Below are positions 50,621-59,641 of a stretch of DNA of 64,000 nucleotides, in pieces (position 1 is the first letter of the stretch; each line of letters begins with the position of its first letter). The notes under the pieces are model-generated. The model was not told the origin of the DNA. It searched no databases and was given only the letters and a program-made list of their open reading frames with translations. A program made the translations under genes and the position numbers. Origin of the DNA: Clostridia bacterium (GTDB lineage Bacteria > Bacillota > Clostridia > Christensenellales > Aristaeellaceae); NCBI GenBank assembly GCA_017521565.1, contig JAFXCE010000037.1:1-64000 (forward strand), written 5' to 3'.

Positions 50621-51328
50621 TCAGTCCTCGTCCATGCGGAATACGGCGCTCACGCGCGCTTCCTCCGGCAGGGCCTGATATGTTTTCCACTGCTGCACAA
50701 ACAGCGAATCCACGGGGAAGCGCGTCAGTATGGTCTGCCCGGCCGGGATGCCCACATGCTGCAGCGTCACGCCGTCGGTATAAATCAGCACGCCGGAATG
50801 TGTATACAGTCCCAGGGAAATCGTCGGATCGTACGCATCCGCTCCCGTCGGATTGGTGATCTCGCAGATGACGCTCATCTCCTCCGTCGCCTCATTGAGT
50901 TCAATGCGCGCGCTCGCCTCAAGCACATGGCTGGCATGTTCCTTCGGTATCGTCATATACTGAAGATCATAGGAGATTCCCGAAACGCTCGGCACGACGA
51001 TGCCATCCTCATTGGGCTCAAAGGCCACGATGTCAAACAGATAGCCATCCTCCCCGGGGGAGAGAAAATACGGCCAGATCTGCGCCACATCGCTGGTGGA
51101 GAGCAGCTGCTCCCCATTCATCAGGGAAAGCATGCCCTCGTCAAGACAGATGACCTCGTCGGAGGCATTATGCACCTGCGCGAAGCAATAGACCAGATAG
51201 TAATCGCCGGAAGGCACGATGCTGCAGGTAGCCTGCGAAACCACGCCTTCCCCTTCCGCCGCGCCGCAGACTGCTGCCGCACACAGAAGCGCCGCAAGGA
51301 TCACGGCCGCCCAAATCCTCTTCATCAT
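50621..51328 (-). CDS. Secreted protein of unknown function heading the envelope cluster
   Basis: 235 residues with a signal peptide (MMKRIWAAVILAALLCAAAV, cleavage near CGAAE). The mature part looks all-beta: two segments of the form Y-LVYCFAQVHNASDEVICL and MSVICEITNPTGADAYDPTI, each resembling extracellular immunoglobulin-like or FxLYD-type domains. No catalytic motif. AGGAGG precedes the ATG. Its promoter (51393-51421) likely drives the whole minus-strand cluster down to 46876, since gaps are small. Confidence 0.7.
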   Translation of the reverse strand: MMKRIWAAVILAALLCAAAVCGAAEGEGVVSQATCSIVPSGDYYLVYCFAQVHNASDEVICLDEGMLSLMNGEQLLSTSDVAQIWPYFLSPGEDGYLFDIVAFEPNEDGIVVPSVSGISYDLQYMTIPKEHASHVLEASARIELNEATEEMSVICEITNPTGADAYDPTISLGLYTHSGVLIYTDGVTLQHVGIPAGQTILTRFPVDSLFVQQWKTYQALPEEARVSAVFRMDED

Positions 51329-51392
51329 CCATCCTCCTATCGGGTTGAAAAACGCTGTTCATTCTATGATTTGTATGCTCTTCTTGACATTC

Positions 51393-51421
51393 AGTATACC
51401 ATGTTTGTCCCCCCACCGCAA
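51393..51421 (-). promoter_or_regulatory. Promoter of the envelope cluster
   Basis: On the minus strand TTGCGG (51416-51421) and TATACT (51393-51398) are separated by 17 bp. Confidence 0.65.
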
Positions 51422-51482
51422 GTTGACCCCGTCTGCATTGTCGCAGCAGGCGTTTCAAAACCCGCTTGGCATAAATAAAAGC

Positions 51483-51523
51483 GCGGACAAACCGCCGGGC
51501 ATGCTCTGCCCGCGTTTGTCCGC
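51483..51523 (-). terminator. Terminator of the secreted protein gene at 51534
   Basis: GCGGACAAAC and GTTTGTCCGC enclose a second stem CGGGCA/TGCCCG; on the minus strand CTTTTATTT follows. Confidence 0.9.
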
Positions 51524-51533
51524 ACTGCTTCAC

Positions 51534-52118
51534 TTAATTTGTGGCCCTGCGGCGAACGCCGTCCTCGCTGACAACGGTCAGCGGATCATTCTCGCCGCTG
51601 ACGCCCAGCTGCTCACGGGCGTCAAGGCCCAGCGCGCTGCGCACGGCGTCAAGCTCCGACACCAGATAGCGCATGCGCACGTAGCCATCAACATCCGCCA
51701 CGGCGACCTGCGTAATGCCCACGCGTTTGAGCGTGTCAATCGCCCGCTGATCCATCTGCAGCATCAGGCTGTCCGCGTTGCTGTGCGCGCGCATGTACAG
51801 GCAGATTCCGCCGTCCTCCGCGCCAGCCAGCTTTTCCTTGAAGATCACACCAGAACCATTCGCATTGAACACGCGCAGGTTGAGCAGCATTCCGCTGATG
51901 CGCGCCTGACGCAGCCACTCGCTGCTGGTCTCAATGCCGCGGAAAACGCAGCGGCTGCTGGTTACCGGCATCTTCTCCTGCGTCTGCTGCTGCGCCTGCT
52001 GGTTGGGAACAAGCGCAGCGGTATCCATCGCCTGCGCACCGGCCGGCGCAGCCGCCATCAATACAGCGCACAGCGCAATGGCTGCAGCGGTCATTTTCTT
52101 GCTTTGGTATGCGTTCAC
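51534..52118 (-). CDS. Secreted protein of unknown function
   Basis: 194 residues. Signal peptide (MNAYQSKKMTAAAIALCAVL, cleavage near GAQA), a Gln-rich linker (NQQAQQQTQ), then an alpha/beta-like domain with SRCVFRGIETSSEWLRQARI, ICLYMRAHSNADSLMLQMDQ and RYLVSELDAVRSALGL. I recognise no family. It follows the vanW gene by about 40 bases and probably shares its transcript. Confidence 0.7.
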   Translation of the reverse strand: MNAYQSKKMTAAAIALCAVLMAAAPAGAQAMDTAALVPNQQAQQQTQEKMPVTSSRCVFRGIETSSEWLRQARISGMLLNLRVFNANGSGVIFKEKLAGAEDGGICLYMRAHSNADSLMLQMDQRAIDTLKRVGITQVAVADVDGYVRMRYLVSELDAVRSALGLDAREQLGVSGENDPLTVVSEDGVRRRATN

Positions 52119-52159
52119 GGTAACGCGCCCCTTTCTCTCTTATCCCTGTATCTCTGCCG

Positions 52160-54088
52160 TCAGTCTGTCGGCATCATCTCCGGCACAGGCGTCTCCCTCG
52201 GCGTCACGCCGACGTAAATTCTGGGGATCTGCGCCTTGTACGTATCGGTATACTTCAGTTCACGCGCGACGGTCAGGCCCTTGGCGTCCATCGTCACCAG
52301 GTATACATCCACGATGTAGCCCTCCGCGCCCTTGCTCGTCTGGTGCGTTTCGTCGTCATAGACGACATATTTCATATGCTCATCCGGGATATAGGTCGGC
52401 TGCGGTACGGGGATGGTCTCCCTGACCTGAGATTCCAGCTTGTAGCTGTATCCGTTGGGATCCGGCCTGCCATGGATGGTAAACTTGCAGCGATAGTAGT
52501 TGTTCTTTCCCTTGTAGTACTCGGTGGAGATGAAGATGTCCGCATTCGTGTTGTTCTTGAATACGAAATCAAGCCGTCCGTCCTGAACGGTCGCGTCCAT
52601 GCCCAGATCCACATAGTTGGAGGGCAGGGAATGCTGATAGCGCGTCCTGACCTCAAGGCCCGCGTTGACGACCGCATTGTACAGCGTGCTCGACACCTGA
52701 CAGATGCCGCCGCCGTAGCCCTCGACATATTCGCCGTAGGCCAGTTCCAGCGCAGGCTGATAGCCATTGGAAGCGGTGCGCTTTCCTGTGACCTTATTGA
52801 AGGACACCGATTCGCCGGACTTGATGATCAGCCGGTCAAACCGCTCCGTACCGATCCGGATATTCTCGCTTCTCGCCTCTACATAATCGCCCGTCTTACC
52901 GATGGACGTCTCGTAGCTGGCCAGCTTGACGATCTGTCCCTCGAGGTATTCGCGGGTGATCGCCGCCTCGACGGCTTTCGGTGCGAGATCCACCACGCCG
53001 GATTCAAGCCGGTCAACCATGCCCACGATGCGCTCGTTAAGGCCCGTAATGTCGAGCACCTTGCCCGGCACATCGTCGGTATAGGCGTATGGCGGCCAGT
53101 TGTTTTCATCATTGATGCGCGTTGCGCTGATTGCAGGCTGGTCAATCTCTTCCTTGATCTGCATGAGGATCTGATTGACGCGGGAGAGATCGTAGGTCAG
53201 CGTCGTATAGCGCATTGCCGGCGTCTCTTCAAGCGCCTTCACCTGCTCATAGCGCATGGACGACGAACCCGTATGGCCGATCGCCCAGAGCTGATCGAGC
53301 TGATCCGCCACATCATACTGCATCTTCAGGTCGTCGCCCGTGATGTCCCAGCTGCGCCCGTCCTGCGTGCGCAGCGTGATTCTCCACTGGGAAACCAGGC
53401 TCTGCACCTGCTGGGTCACGATATATGCCGCCTCATCCAGCGTCTTTCCCTCCAGCGCAATGCCGTTGACAAAGATGTTGGGATAAAAGACGTTCGTTCC
53501 ACGGTCAAGCGTCCGCTTGATGTCCATCAGCCTGCTGCCGCCGATCACCGCGCCTGCGGCAAGCGTCACAACAAGCGCAGTCAGGACAATGAACGCAGCA
53601 GTCCGCCTGATCTGGGCGCTGCGCCTGGCCTTCGCTTTTTTACTCATCTTGCGCGGCGGCTTTTTTCCGCGGGCTGCGCCCGCCGGTTTGGTCTTCTTTC
53701 GTGGGGAAGCCGCCGCGGGCGGCATCTCCGCCTGCGCGTCTTCGCCGTCCACGCCGGCTTCTTGCGGCGCATGCGGCACGGGCGGCCCATCCTCCTGCAC
53801 TCTTTTTTTCATGCTGAGGATCGCGCGGCCTTCTTCCGATAGTCCGGCGCCCTGCGCATTTTCCTGTCCTTCTGCTCTCAGGGACGCCCTTACGTTTTTT
53901 TCGCCGCCCGTCCGGCGCTGCGCTGCGCCGGATACCTGGCTTGCCGATACCATCCAGTCCGGCTGGTCGTCATCGTGAGAGATGACGATGCGGCGCGGCT
54001 CTTCCTGCGGCACGCTCTGTTTTTCCTCCGGGATCACAGGCGCGGCCTGCGGTCTCCTTCTTCGGTGAGGCGGTCTATATTCAGACAC
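52160..54088 (-). CDS. VanW-family membrane-anchored envelope protein
   Basis: 642 residues from a GTG start with AAGGAGG 9 bases upstream. A long cytoplasmic N-terminus (about 1-160, Pro/Lys/Arg-rich) and one membrane helix (about 165-185) precede a YoaR/PG_binding_4-like region (about 200-410) and the VanW domain (about 420-540): SGESVSFNKVTGKRT, GGGICQVSSTLYNAV, SNYVDLGMDATVQDG. A tail with YVVYDDETHQTSKGAEGYIV follows. VanW proteins accompany glycopeptide-resistance and sporulation/cell-wall loci; the domain's activity is unknown. No vanA-type genes are present, so this is a housekeeping envelope protein. Confidence 0.92.
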   Translation of the reverse strand: MSEYRPPHRRRRPQAAPVIPEEKQSVPQEEPRRIVISHDDDQPDWMVSASQVSGAAQRRTGGEKNVRASLRAEGQENAQGAGLSEEGRAILSMKKRVQEDGPPVPHAPQEAGVDGEDAQAEMPPAAASPRKKTKPAGAARGKKPPRKMSKKAKARRSAQIRRTAAFIVLTALVVTLAAGAVIGGSRLMDIKRTLDRGTNVFYPNIFVNGIALEGKTLDEAAYIVTQQVQSLVSQWRITLRTQDGRSWDITGDDLKMQYDVADQLDQLWAIGHTGSSSMRYEQVKALEETPAMRYTTLTYDLSRVNQILMQIKEEIDQPAISATRINDENNWPPYAYTDDVPGKVLDITGLNERIVGMVDRLESGVVDLAPKAVEAAITREYLEGQIVKLASYETSIGKTGDYVEARSENIRIGTERFDRLIIKSGESVSFNKVTGKRTASNGYQPALELAYGEYVEGYGGGICQVSSTLYNAVVNAGLEVRTRYQHSLPSNYVDLGMDATVQDGRLDFVFKNNTNADIFISTEYYKGKNNYYRCKFTIHGRPDPNGYSYKLESQVRETIPVPQPTYIPDEHMKYVVYDDETHQTSKGAEGYIVDVYLVTMDAKGLTVARELKYTDTYKAQIPRIYVGVTPRETPVPEMMPTD

Positions 54089-54281
54089 TGCCTGCTGCCT
54101 CCTTCAATATCAAACGGGCACATTGCCCGAGCATCTAATAATCGTTCAACCTATATCATACTTCATTTTCTTTCGGTATGCAAGGTTTTTTATTCCTGAA
54201 ACGTGATCTTTCGCTCTCAGATCTTCTTCAGAAGTCTTTTTACGTCAAAATGCACATTCTCAAATTTTTTTAAAACAGGTA

Positions 54282-54310
54282 TTGACAATTCTCTGCAGAT
54301 TGAATATAAT
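54282..54310 (+). promoter_or_regulatory. Promoter of tRNA-Leu
   Basis: TTGACA (54282-54287), 17-bp spacer, TATAAT (54305-54310); both perfect. Confidence 0.95.
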
Positions 54311-54345
54311 ATATCCGTTGCATCCGGGATGCATCAATCGAATAC

Positions 54346-54430
54346 GCGGTAGTGCTGGAATTGGCAGACAGGCACGTTTGAGGGGCGTGTGTTGTATGAC
54401 GTATGGGTTCAAGTCCCATCTACCGCACCA
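54346..54430 (+). tRNA. tRNA-Leu (anticodon GAG), CCA encoded
   Basis: 85 bases. Acceptor GCGGTAG pairs with CTACCGC, the anticodon stem CACGT/GCGTG encloses TTGAGGG (anticodon GAG, reads CUY), a long variable arm (TGTTGTATGACGT) marks a class II tRNA, and the T arm has GGTTCAAGTCC. CCA is encoded at 54428-54430. Flanked by a consensus promoter and a hairpin terminator. Confidence 0.97.
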
Positions 54431-54434
54431 GATC

Positions 54435-54466
54435 AGGAATCAGGCAATCGCTTGATTCCTTTTTTG
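54435..54466 (+). terminator. Terminator of tRNA-Leu
   Basis: AGGAATCA and TGATTCCT with a short loop, followed by TTTTTTG. Confidence 0.9.
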
Positions 54467-54479
54467 TTTATATGCAGCC

Positions 54480-54518
54480 TCAAGAAACCTCCGGCCCATT
54501 CAGCCGGAGGTTTCTTGA
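54480..54518. terminator. Bidirectional terminator downstream of pcp
   Basis: TCAAGAAACCTCCGGC and GCCGGAGGTTTCTTGA form a perfect 16-bp stem. Confidence 0.9.
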
Positions 54519-54525
54519 TCGCTCG

Positions 54526-55164
54526 TCAATAAATTGTTCCTTCAATGGCAGCGATATCCTCTTTATGCTGCGCGATCGCCCCGATCGCCGCCTCGATCCC
54601 CCGCGCAATGTCCTGCAGCGCCATCGACGGCGCAGGTCGGCTTGTCACCTGCTCCGGCACAAACGGCACATGCATGAAGCCGCCTCGCACGCCGGGATAT
54701 TCCTTTTTAAGCAGATGCAGCACGCCGTACATCAGATGGTTGCAGACAAACGTTCCTGCGCTGTTGGATACGCTTGCAGGCAGCCCCGCCTTGCGGATCG
54801 CCGCCGCCATCGCCTTCACCGGCAGCGTCGAAAAGTAAGCGGCAGGGCCATCTTTTTCAATCGGCGCATCGATGGGCTGATTGCCCGCGTTGTCCGCGAT
54901 TCGCGCGTCGTCGATGTTGATCGCCACGCGCTCAGGCGTCAGCTCGCAGCGCCCGCCCGCCTGGCCGATGCACAGCACTGCATCGGGCCGTTCGCGCCGG
55001 ATCGCTTCCGCAGCCGCACGAACCGACTCGCCAAAGACCGTCGGCACCTCGAGCTTCACGATCTCCCATCCGGCAATCTCCTCCGCCACGAGACGAACCG
55101 CCTCCTGCGCAGGATTGATGCGCTCCCCGCCGAAGGGATCAAACGCCGTCAAAAGCAGCTTCAT
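54526..55164 (-). CDS. pcp: Pyrrolidone-carboxylate peptidase
   Basis: 212 residues, family C15 length. [20 protein letters not shown] is the canonical start. The catalytic triad is Glu in [17 protein letters not shown], Cys in [12 protein letters not shown] and His in [12 protein letters not shown]. It removes N-terminal pyroglutamate from peptides in the cytoplasm. GAGGTAAAC precedes the ATG. It lies 13 bases after an EamA-family transporter gene, so both are probably transcribed together. Confidence 0.95.
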   Translation of the reverse strand: MKLLLTAFDPFGGERINPAQEAVRLVAEEIAGWEIVKLEVPTVFGESVRAAAEAIRRERPDAVLCIGQAGGRCELTPERVAINIDDARIADNAGNQPIDAPIEKDGPAAYFSTLPVKAMAAAIRKAGLPASVSNSAGTFVCNHLMYGVLHLLKKEYPGVRGGFMHVPFVPEQVTSRPAPSMALQDIARGIEAAIGAIAQHKEDIAAIEGTIY

Positions 55165-55177
55165 GTTTACCTCTTTT

Positions 55178-56035
55178 TCACTTCTTCATTTCGTTGACCA
55201 CCAGCGCGGCAAATATCACCGCAAAGCCCAGCAGCATCGTCTGCGTGACCACCTCGCCAAGAAAGATGCACGATGCCAGCGCGCCGAACACCGATTCAAG
55301 CGACAGCAGGATCGCCGCGTGCGACGCGGGCGCCATGCTCTGTCCGATGTTCTGCAGGCTCATTGCAATCGTCGTGGAGAACACGGACAAATACAGAAGG
55401 CCGCCCACCGTAGCCGCATGGACGGAAAACGGCATCCCACGCTCAAGGCACAGATGATACCCCAGCGCAAACACCGCCGCAAACGCAAACTGCAGCACGA
55501 TCAGCGCATAGGTATTCGTCTTTTTCTGACAGCGCTCCACCGCCATGATATGCGCGGCAAAGAGGCCGCCGGCGCACAGGGTCATCAGGTCGCCCATGTT
55601 CAGTCCGCCGCTCTCGCCGTCCAGCGACAGGCAGCCAATGCCCACAAGCATCAGGCCTGCCGCCACGAAATTCGCCGTCCGCAGCTTCTGGCGGAAGACC
55701 AGCCAGCAGCCAAACGGCACCAGCAGAACATACACCGTCGTCAGGAAGGCATTCTTGCCTGCGGTCGTCATGTTCAGGCCAATCGTCTGCACGATATACG
55801 CACCGGAGAGCAGCAGGCCCACCAGCGCGCCCCGCGCAATATCCTGCCGGGTCAGCCCGGCAAGATGCCTGCGGAAAATCAGCGCGGTCAGTCCCGCTGC
55901 AATCGTATACCGGATCGCGATAATCGCCGCCGGCGGAACGCTGTCCAGCGTATTTTTCATCACCACAAAGCCGGTGCCCCAGATCATGGCCGTCAGGACC
56001 AGAATGGCGTCGGCAATCAGCTCTCTTTTTGTCAT
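55178..56035 (-). CDS. EamA/DMT-family transporter
   Basis: 285 residues with ten predicted helices in two EamA repeats. Start chosen at [20 protein letters not shown] (AAGGGGTG upstream). Signature stretches are [20 protein letters not shown] in repeat one and [20 protein letters not shown] in repeat two. These carriers export or import amino acids and other small metabolites; substrate cannot be read. Operonic with pcp, which could suggest pyroglutamate or amino-acid handling (inference). Confidence 0.93.
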   Translation of the reverse strand: MTKRELIADAILVLTAMIWGTGFVVMKNTLDSVPPAAIIAIRYTIAAGLTALIFRRHLAGLTRQDIARGALVGLLLSGAYIVQTIGLNMTTAGKNAFLTTVYVLLVPFGCWLVFRQKLRTANFVAAGLMLVGIGCLSLDGESGGLNMGDLMTLCAGGLFAAHIMAVERCQKKTNTYALIVLQFAFAAVFALGYHLCLERGMPFSVHAATVGGLLYLSVFSTTIAMSLQNIGQSMAPASHAAILLSLESVFGALASCIFLGEVVTQTMLLGFAVIFAALVVNEMKK

Positions 56036-56225
56036 TTGCGTCACCCCTTGCACTCTGCCCGGATCGCGTTTCCCGGGCGCTCAGCGCCTATTCTATCACA
56101 TCCCGCATCCAAAGAAAAGCTTTACACCCTCGCCGATTTGGTGTATCATCTAAGATAAGATTGTATATCCATTCGTTTGCACAAAATGCCTGCGCCAGCA
56201 GGCCGCCATAAAAGGAGAGATCATT

Positions 56226-57437
56226 ATGGAAAACCAGATCCCGAACCTGATGCTGCCGGGCGAAGAACCGCAAGCCACGCCTGCCGCCGAATCCGCTCCG
56301 GCTGCCGCTGCCGTGCAGGCTGCGCCGGTTCAGGAGGTTTCATCTGCGCCCAAGGCCGAAGCTGCGCCAGTGGAGCCCGTCTCCGCTGAGGAGGATTCTC
56401 TCAATTTTGATAACCTCTCCGCGCAGGAACAGGCCGCCGTGCTCGCCTTTGTCGAGCGCATCGACATCAGCAACAGCGAAACCGTACTCAAGTACGGCAA
56501 CGCCGCACAGATGAAGATTTCCCAGTTCTCCGACAAGATTCTCGAGGACGTCAAGACCAAGGATACCGGCGCGATTTCTGACATGCTGACCGACCTCGTC
56601 GCCGAGCTCAAGGGTTTTGACGTGGACGAGGGCAAGCGCGGCGGATTCTTCGGTCTGTTCAAAAAGGCCGGTCTCAATCTCACGCAGCTCAAGGCCAAGT
56701 ACGACAAGGTCGAAGAGAACGTGATGGAGATCGTCAGCGCCCTGACCGGCCATCAGAATCAGCTCATTGCCGACGCTGCGATGCTCGACGAGCTCTACCG
56801 CCAGAACGAGCAATACTATCACGAGCTGACGCTTTACATCATCGCCGGCGAAATCAAGCTCAGGAAGCTGCGCGAGGAGGAACTCCCGCCGCTGCTGGCC
56901 AAGGCGCAGGAAACCGCCGATCCCTCCGACGCGCAGGCCGCCAGCGACTTCTCCCAGCTCATCGAGCGCTTTGATAAGCGCATCCATGACCTCAAGCTCA
57001 CCCGCATGGTCTCCGTGCAGATGGGCCCGCAGATCCGCCTGATGCAGACCAACGACAATGTGCTCGCCGAGCGCATCCAGTCCACCATCGCCAACACCAT
57101 CCCGCTGTGGAAGAGTCAGATGGTCATCTCCCTGGGCATGAAGCACGCCGAAGAAGCGCTCAGCGCCCAGAAGGCTGTCACCGACATGACCAACGAGCTG
57201 CTGCGCACCAACGCCGAGCGCCTGAAGGTCGGCACGATCGAAACCGCGAAGGAAGCCGAGCGCGGCGTGGTGGATCTTGACACCATCCGCACGGCCAATA
57301 CGGCGCTGGTCGATACCCTCACCGAGGTTCAGAAGATTCAGCGCGAAGGCGCGCTCAAACGCGCCGAAGCCTCCATCGAGCTTGGCCGCCTCGAAAAGCA
57401 GCTGCGCGATAAGGTGCTGGAAATCAACAACAACTGA
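56226..57437 (+). CDS. TelA-family (toxic anion resistance) protein, paralog 2
   Basis: 403 residues, longer than paralog 1 because of an Ala/Pro-rich N-terminus (about 1-60). The TelA core follows: VERIDISNSETVLKYGNAAQ, GFFGLFKKAGLNLTQLKAKY, AAMLDELYRQNEQYYHELTL, FDKRIHDLKLTRMVSVQMGP, IANTIPLWKSQMVISLGMKH, and a C-terminal helical part ending RLEKQLRDKVLEINNN. AAAGGAGA precedes the ATG. It is not next to an xpaC gene; the XpaC proteins lie at 22495 and 49881. A terminator separates it from the Abi gene. Confidence 0.94.
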   Translation: MENQIPNLMLPGEEPQATPAAESAPAAAAVQAAPVQEVSSAPKAEAAPVEPVSAEEDSLNFDNLSAQEQAAVLAFVERIDISNSETVLKYGNAAQMKISQFSDKILEDVKTKDTGAISDMLTDLVAELKGFDVDEGKRGGFFGLFKKAGLNLTQLKAKYDKVEENVMEIVSALTGHQNQLIADAAMLDELYRQNEQYYHELTLYIIAGEIKLRKLREEELPPLLAKAQETADPSDAQAASDFSQLIERFDKRIHDLKLTRMVSVQMGPQIRLMQTNDNVLAERIQSTIANTIPLWKSQMVISLGMKHAEEALSAQKAVTDMTNELLRTNAERLKVGTIETAKEAERGVVDLDTIRTANTALVDTLTEVQKIQREGALKRAEASIELGRLEKQLRDKVLEINNN

Positions 57438-57449
57438 CCCAACGCACAC

Positions 57450-57486
57450 AAAGGCCGCAGAGCATCTATCGCTTTGCGGCTTTTTT
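57450..57486 (+). terminator. Terminator after telA paralog 2
   Basis: GGCCGCA and TTGCGGC flank a 12-base loop and precede TTTTTT. Confidence 0.85.
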
Positions 57487-57503
57487 GATCAGGAGCCGAT
57501 CGC

Positions 57504-58430
57504 ATGAAGAAAACACCCGCGTACACCCAGCCCGCCGGAAATACAAACGCCTATGCGCCCGTCAAACCGGCGCGCAGCTACGACGAACAGGCCAGACGCC
57601 TGTTTGAGGTCCACAACCTTGACGTCGGCAATGCCGACCGCGCCAAGCACATTCTCTCCACCGTCAATTATTACCGCCTGACGACCTACGGCAAGCACCT
57701 GCGCAGACCGGATGACCCGGAGCGCTTTATCGACGGCGTAACGCTTGACGATCTGTACGATCTGTACCAGTTCGATATGGGCCTTCGCCATCAGCTGCTG
57801 CCCGTGCTGGAGTTTTTTGAGGTGCAGCTGCGCGCCAAGCTCTCCTATCATCTGGCGATGACCTACGGCTCCACAGGCTATATAAACAGCGCCAATTTCC
57901 GCCTCGACAAACAATCTCAGGGCTCGCACAAGAGCCTGATGAATAAATTCAAAATCGAGGTCAAGCGGCAGGACGATCTCGCGTTCGTCCGTCATCATCA
58001 GGCCAAGTACGGCGGAAAGTTTCCCATCTGGGCCGCGCTGGAGCTGTTCTCCTTCGGCATGATCGCCCAGCTCTACGCCATGATGACCGAGAGTGACCAG
58101 TGGGCCGTCAGCCGCGAATACCGCCTGACGCCGGAGGAATTCAGCGCGCTCATCGCAGCAGCCGTGGATGTGCGCAATATCTGCGCGCATTATGCCCGCC
58201 TGTACAATCAGCCCATCGAGGATCCTCCTATCCTCCCGCCCAAGTATACGCAGTATGACAGCGATCTCGTCTTTCCCGTCGTGCTGATGCTGCGCGCCGT
58301 TGCCGGCGGTCATCGCGTCTATGGCGATATGATCCGCGGTATCGCGCAGCTCTCGGACGAGTTTCCCAAGGCGGACCTTGCGCTGTGCGGTTTCCCGGAG
58401 GACTGGCAGGATGTGCTGAAAAATCCATAA
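57504..58430 (+). CDS. Abi-family (Abi_2/AbiF-like) HEPN protein
   Basis: 308 residues. YDEQARRLFEVHNLDVGNAD and AKHILSTVNYYRLTTYGKHL are the typical Abi_2 N-terminus (frequent YYRL). The middle has YDLYQFDMGLRHQLLPVLEF, then FPIWAALELFSFGMIAQLY, and the HEPN RNase signature R-x4-H in VRNICAHYARLYN (about 236-248). Abi_2 proteins are abortive-infection effectors that probably cleave RNA on phage infection. AGGAG precedes the ATG. It is a stand-alone gene without an obvious antitoxin, and its codon use resembles the rest of the window, so it may be long resident. Confidence 0.87.
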   Translation: MKKTPAYTQPAGNTNAYAPVKPARSYDEQARRLFEVHNLDVGNADRAKHILSTVNYYRLTTYGKHLRRPDDPERFIDGVTLDDLYDLYQFDMGLRHQLLPVLEFFEVQLRAKLSYHLAMTYGSTGYINSANFRLDKQSQGSHKSLMNKFKIEVKRQDDLAFVRHHQAKYGGKFPIWAALELFSFGMIAQLYAMMTESDQWAVSREYRLTPEEFSALIAAAVDVRNICAHYARLYNQPIEDPPILPPKYTQYDSDLVFPVVLMLRAVAGGHRVYGDMIRGIAQLSDEFPKADLALCGFPEDWQDVLKNP

Positions 58431-58441
58431 TCCCATCACAC

Positions 58442-58479
58442 AAAAGGCTGTTCAGCATGCAAGCTGAACAGCCTTTTTT
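58442..58479. terminator. Bidirectional terminator between abi and potD
   Basis: AAAAGGCTGTTCAGC and GCTGAACAGCCTTTTTT flank ATGCAA. Confidence 0.94.
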
Positions 58480-58491
58480 CTCTCATACAGA

Positions 58492-59628
58492 TCAGAACTC
58501 CGAAATGATCTCCGTCCAGATCGTATCATAGAGCTTCGTGTTTTCTCCCAGATACTTGAATACCTGACACTTATTAAGCGTCTCCTGCGGCGGATTGTTG
58601 ACCGGAGAAGCGTTGTATTCCTCCGCGCCCCACAGCTCAATCGCCGCCGTATTGGGAATCGCATAGCCGACGTACTCGTAGTTCATCGCAGCGATATCCG
58701 CACGGCACATGAAGTCGATGAACTTCTCCGCACCGGAGACGTTGCGCGCATTGTGCGGAATGCACATCGAATCGTAGAAGATGTTGCTGCCCTCCTTGGG
58801 CACGACGTAATTCAGCGTGTCGGATTCGCTCATGCAGAATGTCGCATCGCCGCTCCAGACCAGCGCCACGGACGCCTCGCCCGCAATCATCTTATCCTTG
58901 ACCTCGTCGACGACATACGCCAGCACCAGCGGCTTCTGGCGGATGAGCAGGTTCTTCGCGTCCGCCAGATCGTCATGATTGATGGAGTTAAGGTCATGCC
59001 CGCTCATCACCAGCGCGATCGCCGTGGTGTCACGCGGTGCGTTGAGCATGAACATATCCATCTTGTACTCCTCATCAAGCAGGATATCCCAGCTGTCGGG
59101 CGCTTCCAGCACGGTCTCCGTATTATACAGAAGGCCCATCGTGCCCCACGTATAGGGCACGGAGTATTTGAATTCCGGATCGTAGCTCTCGTGCGTGAAG
59201 CGCGGATCGATATTTTTTACATTGGGCACATTGTTCCAGTTCACCGGCTGAAGCAGTTCCTCCTGAATCATGCGTTCGATCATATAGTCGCTGGGCACGA
59301 TGACGTCGTAGCTGGAACCGCCCTTGGCGATCTTGGCATACATATCCTCGTTCGTCTCAAACGTCTCGTAGATCACGCGGATACCGGTTTCCGCCTCAAA
59401 GATATCGATCACTTCCGAGTCAATGTAATCGCCCCAGTTGTATACGGAGATCGTCTCGCCCGTCATCGGCGCCGGATTCACCGGCATCACCGCAAACGGC
59501 GCACGCTCCTCCTCCTCTTCCTCCGCTTCGTCTGCCGGTTCTCCGTTTCCGCCAAAGGCAAGGCAGAACAGCGCCAGCACAATGACCAGCGTGACGAGGA
59601 AGCCCTTTTTCTTCAGAATGGTTTTCAT
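58492..59628 (-). CDS. potD: Spermidine/putrescine-binding protein PotD
   Basis: 378 residues. An N-terminal hydrophobic segment (about 8-26) without a lipobox Cys is followed by a very acidic stretch (EEEEEE), then the mature PotD fold: ISVYNWGDYIDSEVIDIFEA, GSSYDVIVPSDYMIERM, VPYTWGTMGLLYNTETV, SVALVWSGDATFCM and PHNARNVSGAEKFIDFM. The lack of a lipobox suggests an uncleaved anchor. Last gene of the pot operon, 13 bases after potC. Confidence 0.92.
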   Translation of the reverse strand: MKTILKKKGFLVTLVIVLALFCLAFGGNGEPADEAEEEEEERAPFAVMPVNPAPMTGETISVYNWGDYIDSEVIDIFEAETGIRVIYETFETNEDMYAKIAKGGSSYDVIVPSDYMIERMIQEELLQPVNWNNVPNVKNIDPRFTHESYDPEFKYSVPYTWGTMGLLYNTETVLEAPDSWDILLDEEYKMDMFMLNAPRDTTAIALVMSGHDLNSINHDDLADAKNLLIRQKPLVLAYVVDEVKDKMIAGEASVALVWSGDATFCMSESDTLNYVVPKEGSNIFYDSMCIPHNARNVSGAEKFIDFMCRADIAAMNYEYVGYAIPNTAAIELWGAEEYNASPVNNPPQETLNKCQVFKYLGENTKLYDTIWTEIISEF

Positions 59629-59641
59629 TGCGTTCCTCCCA

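Noticed and set aside
52160-54088. Vancomycin-resistance locus suggested by VanW
   Set aside because: No vanHAX-type ligase, dehydrogenase or dipeptidase genes are near; VanW-domain proteins are common housekeeping envelope proteins.
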